Below are positions 8,715-13,102 of a stretch of DNA of 13,102 nt, piece after piece. The notes below the pieces were generated by a model. It searched no databases and had not been told where the DNA came from. It saw nothing but the letters and a program-made list of their open reading frames with translations. Positions within the stretch are counted from its first letter, which is position 1. The number at the start of each line of letters is the position of its first letter. Origin of the DNA: Willaertia magna (Eukaryota > Heterolobosea > Eutetramitea > Acrasida > Naegleriidae); the NCBI GenBank assembly GCA_902984215.1, contig CADWAF010000280.1, positions 1-13,102 on the forward strand. Direction: 5' to 3'. The translations under genes and the position numbers were made by a program.

Positions 8715-9054
8715 GTTGCAATAACTTTGCTGCGGTTTAGTTATTCTACATTATGGTTTTTTGCCAGGTATTTAATGTCGCGGCCAGTTGTTTTTGCAAT
8801 GAATGTATTTGATGTTTTTGTTTCAAAATTTAGCAAATTAAACATCTATTATTATTATTATTTGTATCTCTTATCATGTCTTTAGAATGTAATTTAACTG
8901 GAATAGTTAATTTAGATCTTTTTTGTAATCTAATTGTATTTCTAAATTCTTCAACTTCTTTAACAGGAAAATTATTAATACAATCTAAATAAACTAATTC
9001 AATTTTTTCTAATTCGTTAACCAAATTAATAACATCTTCTTTTACAATTTCATT

Positions 9055-9082
9055 TAGATGAAAATAATGAATAATCAGAATT
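9055..9082. repeat. 28-bp direct repeat, copy 2
   Basis: Exact partner of 8687-8714. This copy follows the relic's ATG at 9091 on the minus strand. The sequences beyond the two copies differ, so the 340 bp between them is either an insertion or a duplicated block that later diverged. Confidence 0.9.
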
Positions 9083-9109
9083 AGACAACATTTTTTTATT
9101 GAAACTACT

Positions 9110-9174
9110 CAGAACTCCTAAAAAGTATTTTTATTTTACAGAAAATCCTGTAAAATACTTTTTAGGAGCCAACG
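9110..9174. mobile_element. Short palindrome resembling two Tc1/mariner inverted termini head to head
   Basis: Arm 9115-9141 and arm 9148-9168 are inverted repeats. They share CTCCTAAAAAGTATTTT and then TTACAG; the left arm has six extra bases. CTCC-(A/T)-AAAAGTATTT next to a CAG-like end is the usual look of Tc1/mariner termini as I recall them, and TA dinucleotides lie just outside both ends. The whole unit is only ~65 bp. It could be a MITE collapsed to its termini or simply a hairpin. There is no transposase beside it. Confidence 0.45.
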
Positions 9175-9376
9175 TATCAACCTGACCTAATTTATTGGAC
9201 CCTAGCCATGATTTTTGTCGTTTTTTGTAGTCACCCTGACCTCAATTACAAATAGAAGTTTTGGATCTTGATTAAAATTCCTCATAAAAGTTACCGTACA
9301 GAACATAAAAACTACATAAAACATTAAAAAAAATTGGAACATAACAAAACCAACTGCCTGTATTGAAAACCAAAAG
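9175..9376. other. Intergenic region upstream of the small ORF
   Basis: More balanced in composition than the AT desert to its left. CCTGACCT occurs twice (9181 and 9235), each followed by an AATT. A long minus-strand open frame here overlaps the 9377 ORF and looks like a shadow. A promoter for the small ORF is possible, but I see no clear TATA box. Confidence 0.4.
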
Positions 9377-9643
9377 ATGGATTCTTGTAACTTTTCAATG
9401 GATAACGCTACCATTATTACTACTAGACAAAGATCTGCTTCTGCAGTAGAATATGTAAATAATGCAAATTGTTTTACTAGAATAGATAGACGGGAAAGAA
9501 GCAAGAGTATGGTTCAAACAGCTAGAGCTTGTCCTAGAAAAGATAGAATGGAAGACTCTCAACTTGAAGGAATTTTCAAGAAAGAACAAATAAGCCTTTC
9601 AAATGTTATTAAGAACTCGTACTCAAAGAAAGTTTCTAATTGA
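9377..9643 (+). CDS. Small basic protein, unknown function
   Basis: An 88-codon ORF from ATG to TGA with a balanced residue mix unlike the surrounding AT desert, which supports real coding. It is basic and rich in Arg/Ser. TRQRSASAV (~residues 16-24) and RRERSKSM (~38-45) both match the R-x-x-S pattern used by basophilic kinases. Four Cys are present, with no zinc-finger spacing. There is no signal peptide or membrane segment. It lies 187 bp upstream of the helicase on the same strand. I find no GTAAG donor between its end and the helicase ATG, so joining it to the helicase is not supported. I do not recognise the family; it could be a lineage-specific gene or an exon of one. Confidence 0.5.
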   Translation: MDSCNFSMDNATIITTRQRSASAVEYVNNANCFTRIDRRERSKSMVQTARACPRKDRMEDSQLEGIFKKEQISLSNVIKNSYSKKVSN

Positions 9644-9830
9644 GCAGGCATCATTAACAAGCTTCATTGTTTGCACTCTGTAAAATTACTGTAAAAATAC
9701 TGAAAGGAGGTAGTCCTTTTTGCATTGTAAATTTTCCAAAACAACAATTCCACGAAATAAAGGAACAATTTTGATTTTCAATAAAAAAAATAAACACATC
9801 AATGATAGTTTATTTGCTCTTCGAAAAATA

Positions 9831-12492
9831 ATGTTTAGTTTCGGGGATGATGAGAATGAATCGGAAATTGATTTATTCAAAGAAGAAGATAATGTAATTA
9901 GTGAAATGTATAAAAAGTTAAACAAGGAACAACTCCAAGCAGTAACTTCTACAAATGGCCAAGTAATTGTTTTAGGTAAGAAACTAACAAGAATAATCTA
10001 AATTCTTTATCTCTCATCTAGCCGGTCCAGGTACAGGTAAAACATCAGTTTTGACATATAGAATTTATTGGTTAGTTCATAAATTTGGTGTGGATCCAAG
10101 AAATATTTGCGCGTTAACATTTTCTAGGCGTTCTGTAAGTATTTTAATGTAAAATATTGAAAACAACAATGTCAACTAATCAATTAGGCTGAAGAAATGA
10201 AAAGTAGAACAATGAATTTAGATGAAAAATTAAAAGGAGTTTCCTTCGCAACTTTTCACTCTAAAGGCTATTCCATTTTAAGAAAATATAATAAAGATAA
10301 GAACTTTAAAATTGCTGACGATAAAACAGTATTAAATATGCTACATGAAATTTTAGAAAGACAAAGAATTGAGGACTATACAGTTAAAGATATGAGAAAT
10401 GAAATTTCTTTATTTAAAAACTTTGGAATAGATCCATCAATAGTTAATGAAAAGAAGCCTTTAGGTGCACAAATACCAAGTAGAATATTTGCACCTGTTT
10501 ATAAAGAGTTTGAAAAGATTTTAGAGGAAGGGAATTTATTGACTCATGAAGATTTACTTTTTAAATCAGTTCAGTTATTGAAGAAAGATAAAAATATACA
10601 TTTACATGCCTCTAATCAAGTTCAATATTTGTTGGTAGATGAGTATCAAGATACAAATGATTTACAATATGAATTTACTTTACTTTTAAGTCAAAAACAT
10701 AGAAGAATATTTTGTGTTGGAGATTCGTAAGTTATTGGTCTTGTTATTTGTGGCAAAATGTTAAATTTTTTTTATAGAAAACAAGCAATTTTTGGTTGGC
10801 GTTTTTCTAATGTACATAATTTTGTAAAGTTAACTAAAGATTTTAACAAAGCTGAGATTATTACTTTAAAACAAAACTATAGATCTACTTCAAACATTTT
10901 AGAAGCAAGTTTTGATATGTTGTTATCTGTGACAAACACTAGAGGCAGAAAGAAAAAAGTGGAAAATGAAAATGATAATAATTATTCCTTAATTTTCGAT
11001 GATTCAAAAGCTAGGTTAGAAAGTAATAAAGGAATAGGAGATAATATTATTTTAAAAGAAGTAATTGATAATAGGGAACAATCAGAATATATTATTCAAA
11101 TGATAAGGAATGAAATTAGTAAAAACAAAGTAAAATATAGAGATATTGCAATCTTATGTAGATTAAATCGTTTATTTAGAACATTACAACAAGACCTTAC
11201 TGATGCTAGAATACCTTATGAAATTAGACAAACAAATGGTTATTTCTCTTTACCTGAAATTAAAAACCTAATGTACTATATAGAATATATTGAAAGTTGT
11301 TGTATTACTGTACAAACACCAACAAAAGTCAATAATCAAAAGAATAATATCATTGCCTTAAGGAATGCCTTTGAGATTTTTCCTAGAAGAATGTATTCAC
11401 AAACGAAAGATGCTATTTGTAAGAAAGCACTTAATTGTTCTTCCTTGAGGGAGGTTATTGATTTTGTAAGGGATAGTGGCCAAGTTAAAAGACAAAATGT
11501 AGGTTATGAACTGGATGATGAAGCTATAATAGAGGATTTGGATGAAGAAGAACGTAATTATGCATTAGAATTTCTTCAATTAATTGATAGCTTAATTGAA
11601 TTTAGCAAAAACAATATTAATCAACCATTAAATATTGTTTGTGAACTATTGGATAAACTTGACTATAAAGAATATTTAAAGACCTCTGATAGATCTAGAT
11701 TTGAGGAAAAGTGGAATAATGTTTTGGAATTAAAGAGTATTGCTAGAGATAGTGAAAATCTTTCGTCATTTATACAAGAAATTCAAATGATTGAGGAACA
11801 AACTAATTCAAGTAATGATAAAGTACTTCTTCTTACAATGCATGCCAGTAAGGGACTTGAATTTGAGGTAGTTTTTATTACTGGTAAGTTTAATGATTAC
11901 AATTTTATTTTTTGTCCCAACAATTATTAAAGATTTAATCGACGGTGTTGTTCCTCATGTAGCCGCTGCAGGAACAGATCAAGTAGAAGAAGAAAAAAGA
12001 TTATTATTTGTGGCAATGACAAGAGCAAAGAAGAGATTATATATGATTACCTCAAGGACAGAAATGAAAGGCGATAATGCTAATTTAGCAGAACCTTGTC
12101 CTTGGTTAAAGACAATACAGAAGAAATCTTATATGGAATATCAAGCCCTCCCAAAAACTGTTCACAAAAAGTTACAGGAATCTGATGACCTTAATTCATT
12201 TCTTTTGGATTATAGGAATGAAACAATTTATTCAAACAATGACGATTTTGATGATTCTTTGTTTGCCTGCGATATGAATACTACAAGTGTTAGTTTAAAT
12301 ACAAGTGATGAATCTATTTCAACTGCTCCTTTATTTCAAACAGCATCAATGTATTTAGTTGATTCTCAATATAGAATAGACATGCAAGAAGAAGATTATC
12401 AGGAAGAGAGTCAAAGTACTCCAATTTTTATGACAGCCAATCAAGCAATAAGGACGCCACCAAGTGAAAAGAAAAGAAAAGTAATGAATTAA
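9831..12492 (+). CDS. UvrD/Srs2-type superfamily 1 DNA helicase, five exons, 820 aa
   Basis: Exons are 9831-9975, 10022-10134, 10188-10726, 10778-11883 and 11933-12492. They total 2,463 nt with phases 1, 0, 2 and 1. The protein is an ATP-driven 3'-5' DNA translocase. Motifs in order: Q motif Q34; Walker A AGPGTGKT (49-56); Ia ALTFSRRSAEEM (79-90); Ib TFHS (108-111); Walker B DEYQ (237-240); III QAIFGWR (268-274); IV QNYRS (298-302); V TMHASKGLEF (619-628); VI VAMTRAK (661-667). All key residues are present and motif order is normal. In eukaryotes this architecture is typical of Srs2-like anti-recombinases that strip Rad51; bacterial relatives are UvrD and PcrA. A divergent tail of ~140 residues follows motif VI, Asp/Ser-rich and ending KKRKVMN, a nuclear-localisation-like signal. 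The start is the first in-frame ATG after the stop at 9711. Srs2 orthology is likely but untested. Confidence 0.93.
9976..10021 (+). other. Helicase intron 1 (46 bp, phase 1)
   Basis: GTAAGA donor and CTAG acceptor. Removal rebuilds the Walker A motif across the junction (VL-AGPGTGKT). ACTAAC at 9983-9988 resembles a branch site but lies close to the donor. Confidence 0.9.
10135..10187 (+). other. Helicase intron 2 (53 bp, phase 0)
   Basis: GTAAGT donor and TTAG acceptor, with AACTAAT upstream of the acceptor as a likely branch site. Splicing joins FSRRS to AEEM, completing motif Ia. Confidence 0.92.
10727..10777 (+). other. Helicase intron 3 (51 bp, phase 2)
   Basis: GTAAGT donor, then a T-rich tract ending TATAG. 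Splicing gives VGDSKQAIFGWR, an intact motif III. Confidence 0.92.
11884..11932 (+). other. Helicase intron 4 (49 bp, phase 1)
   Basis: GTAAGT donor and TTAAAG acceptor. Splicing joins VVFIT to DLIDGVVPH, matching the spacing between motifs V and VI in the family. The acceptor is the least typical of the four, but no other choice keeps the frame and the motif. Confidence 0.85.
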
Positions 12493-12805
12493 AATTTAGG
12501 TATTCATATTTTATTTTTATTGGTGTAATTTGTTTTTATGGAAGCTTTTTGTAAAGTGTATGACGTGGCTAGCCTTAATGAGTCACACCTTAATAAATGG
12601 AGTGGAATTTCAAAACAGAGTGATACCATCCATCTCTTATCAAAAGCTAGCTAAAATTTCAATATCAAATAGTGCCACCTGCGAAAATGGAAGAAGGTGA
12701 ATTGACGAAGAAGGTGTTGTGTCACATTATGGAAAGAACTTTGGTTATAAAGGAGACGGTTCAGAATTGAGAAATCATGAAACAATTATTACGTAATTGA
12801 CATGT
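12493..12805. other. Gap with short open stretches, no gene called
   Basis: Contains ATG 12538 to TAA 12654 (38 codons, beginning MEAFCKVYDVASLNE), ATG 12687 (27 codons plus stop), and a 31-codon open run, 12701-12793, closed by TAA 12794 (includes VVSHYGKNFGYKGDGSE). The composition is less AT-rich than the desert, so these could be exons or remnants of a small gene. I cannot find matching splice sites that join them. The helicase 3' end should also lie here; ATTTTATTTTTATTGG after 12507 is only a weak candidate for a 3' processing region. Confidence 0.35.
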
Positions 12806-13102
12806 TTATTCTTGTTTGTTATTATTAAAAATTACCAACTTGTCAATTAAGCCAATAGGAATATTAATCTCCTTTTGAACAATTTGCAATTTTAAATATT
12901 TATTAGGATGAGAGTAAAAAACTTCATATCCAGTGTGTTCTTTAATTCCAACAGCATCCAAAATGTCTTGTTGAGAGAATGCTTCTAGCCTGCCATTACC
13001 AAGTTTTGGTATCATAATCACGAAACTCTTAGTTTTAATTGGGATGGTTTTAGTATTGTCAAACAATTCCACTTTGAGACGCACAAGATTTTCTTCCTTT
13101 CT
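12806..13102 (-). CDS. Unidentified protein, C-terminal part (5' end outside window)
   Basis: The minus strand is open from the window edge to TAA 12808-12806, about 98 codons. No in-frame ATG near the edge is convincing, so the start lies outside. Residues are well mixed (RLKVELFDNTKTIPIKTKS, IMIPKLGNGRLEAFSQQDIL, GYEVFYSHPNKYL), with alternating hydrophobic residues suggesting a beta-rich fold. No motif that I know is present. Its 3' end faces the helicase 3' end, so the two genes converge across the 313-bp gap. Real coding is likely; function is unknown. Confidence 0.6.
   Translation of the reverse strand, partial: RKEENLVRLKVELFDNTKTIPIKTKSFVIMIPKLGNGRLEAFSQQDILDAVGIKEHTGYEVFYSHPNKYLKLQIVQKEINIPIGLIDKLVIFNNNKQE

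Larger units (their letters stand above)
8143..9091 (-). pseudogene. Decayed minus-strand gene, possibly a DNA-transposon protein
   Basis: Coding-like blocks follow one another on the minus strand. There is an ATG at 9091 (MLSNSDYSLFSS), then a shift to a block rich in Lys/Glu (~9054-8830) ending NNNNNRCLIC. After a stop comes a helical block (ILKQKHQIHSLQKQLAA). Another block starts ~8740 (SYCNNSDYSLFSS...). A frameshift in an A8 run near 8585 leads to the last block, which ends at TAA near 8143. That block reads VVKSLINSGISLSSYGCF...LPSSNSVKKYH. The spacing of a helix, a small-residue turn, and LPS followed by Lys/Tyr recalls the N-terminal half of hAT-like transposases, but no catalytic residue is visible. 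It could also be an unknown host gene. The break pattern is clear; the family is a guess. Confidence 0.5.

Noticed and set aside
9202..9589. Two minus-strand open frames opposite the 9377 ORF.
   Set aside because: They overlap the plus-strand ORF in other frames and show shadow-like composition with no motif.
9701..9730. A Shine-Dalgarno-like AAAGGAGG before a TTG at 9720, suggesting a bacterial-type start for the helicase.
   Set aside because: The gene has spliceosomal introns, so it is eukaryotic. The purine run is part of a small AAAGGA/TCCTTT hairpin, and ATG 9831 is the first in-frame start.
1..13102. tRNA, rRNA, CRISPR arrays or a phage-defence island.
   Set aside because: No cloverleaf-like GC stems, regular spacer arrays or conserved rRNA segments are visible, and the gene structure is eukaryotic.

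Overview
This window looks like nuclear DNA of an AT-rich eukaryotic microbe. The helicase gene carries four short introns (46-53 bp) with GTAAG donors and AG acceptors. An RCC1-type gene and a decayed non-LTR retrotransposon are also present. I cannot name the species from sequence alone. The helicase exons read cleanly in the standard genetic code: CAA for Gln, TGG for Trp, and no internal stops.

Left part (1-6590). The window opens inside an RCC1-repeat protein gene on the minus strand, with its start codon at 447. Just upstream of that ATG sits a ~5.95 kb LINE-type element (466-6412, + strand) flanked by a 15-bp direct repeat (451-465 and 6413-6427). ORF1 (472-2205) encodes a lysine-rich, coiled-coil, gag-like protein. 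ORF2 (2208-6332) carries an AP-type endonuclease, reverse transcriptase, RNase H and a CCHC-type finger. ORF1 ends in TAA-TAA, and the second TAA overlaps the ORF2 ATG as TAATGA, the stop-start arrangement known from the silkworm SART1 element. The copy is dead: about 16 internal stops and three frameshifts. Every stop can be reached by one C:G to T:A transition. Removing the element in silico joins 400-465 to 6428-6441 and rebuilds one 80-bp arm of an inverted repeat. The other arm, 6506-6585, holds a broken second copy of the RCC1 gene start. The LINE therefore landed in the upstream region of an older head-to-head duplication.

Middle part (6590-9376). This is an extremely AT-rich, gene-poor stretch. 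It contains two minus-strand coding relics: 7440-7838, with a 12-bp tandem repeat encoding SLQN, and 8143-9091, with a faint resemblance to a DNA-transposon protein. It also has a 28-bp direct repeat 368 bp apart and a ~65-bp palindrome that looks like two Tc1/mariner-type inverted termini placed head to head.

Right part (9377-13102). Here are a small basic ORF of unknown function (9377-9643), a complete five-exon UvrD/Srs2-type superfamily 1 DNA helicase (9831-12492, 820 aa) with all expected motifs and a C-terminal nuclear-localisation-like KKRKV, a 313-bp gap with only short open stretches, and the 3' part of an unidentified minus-strand gene (12806 to the window edge). Nothing suggests that the genes form one pathway. 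The window combines a conserved genome-maintenance gene with layers of mobile-element decay.
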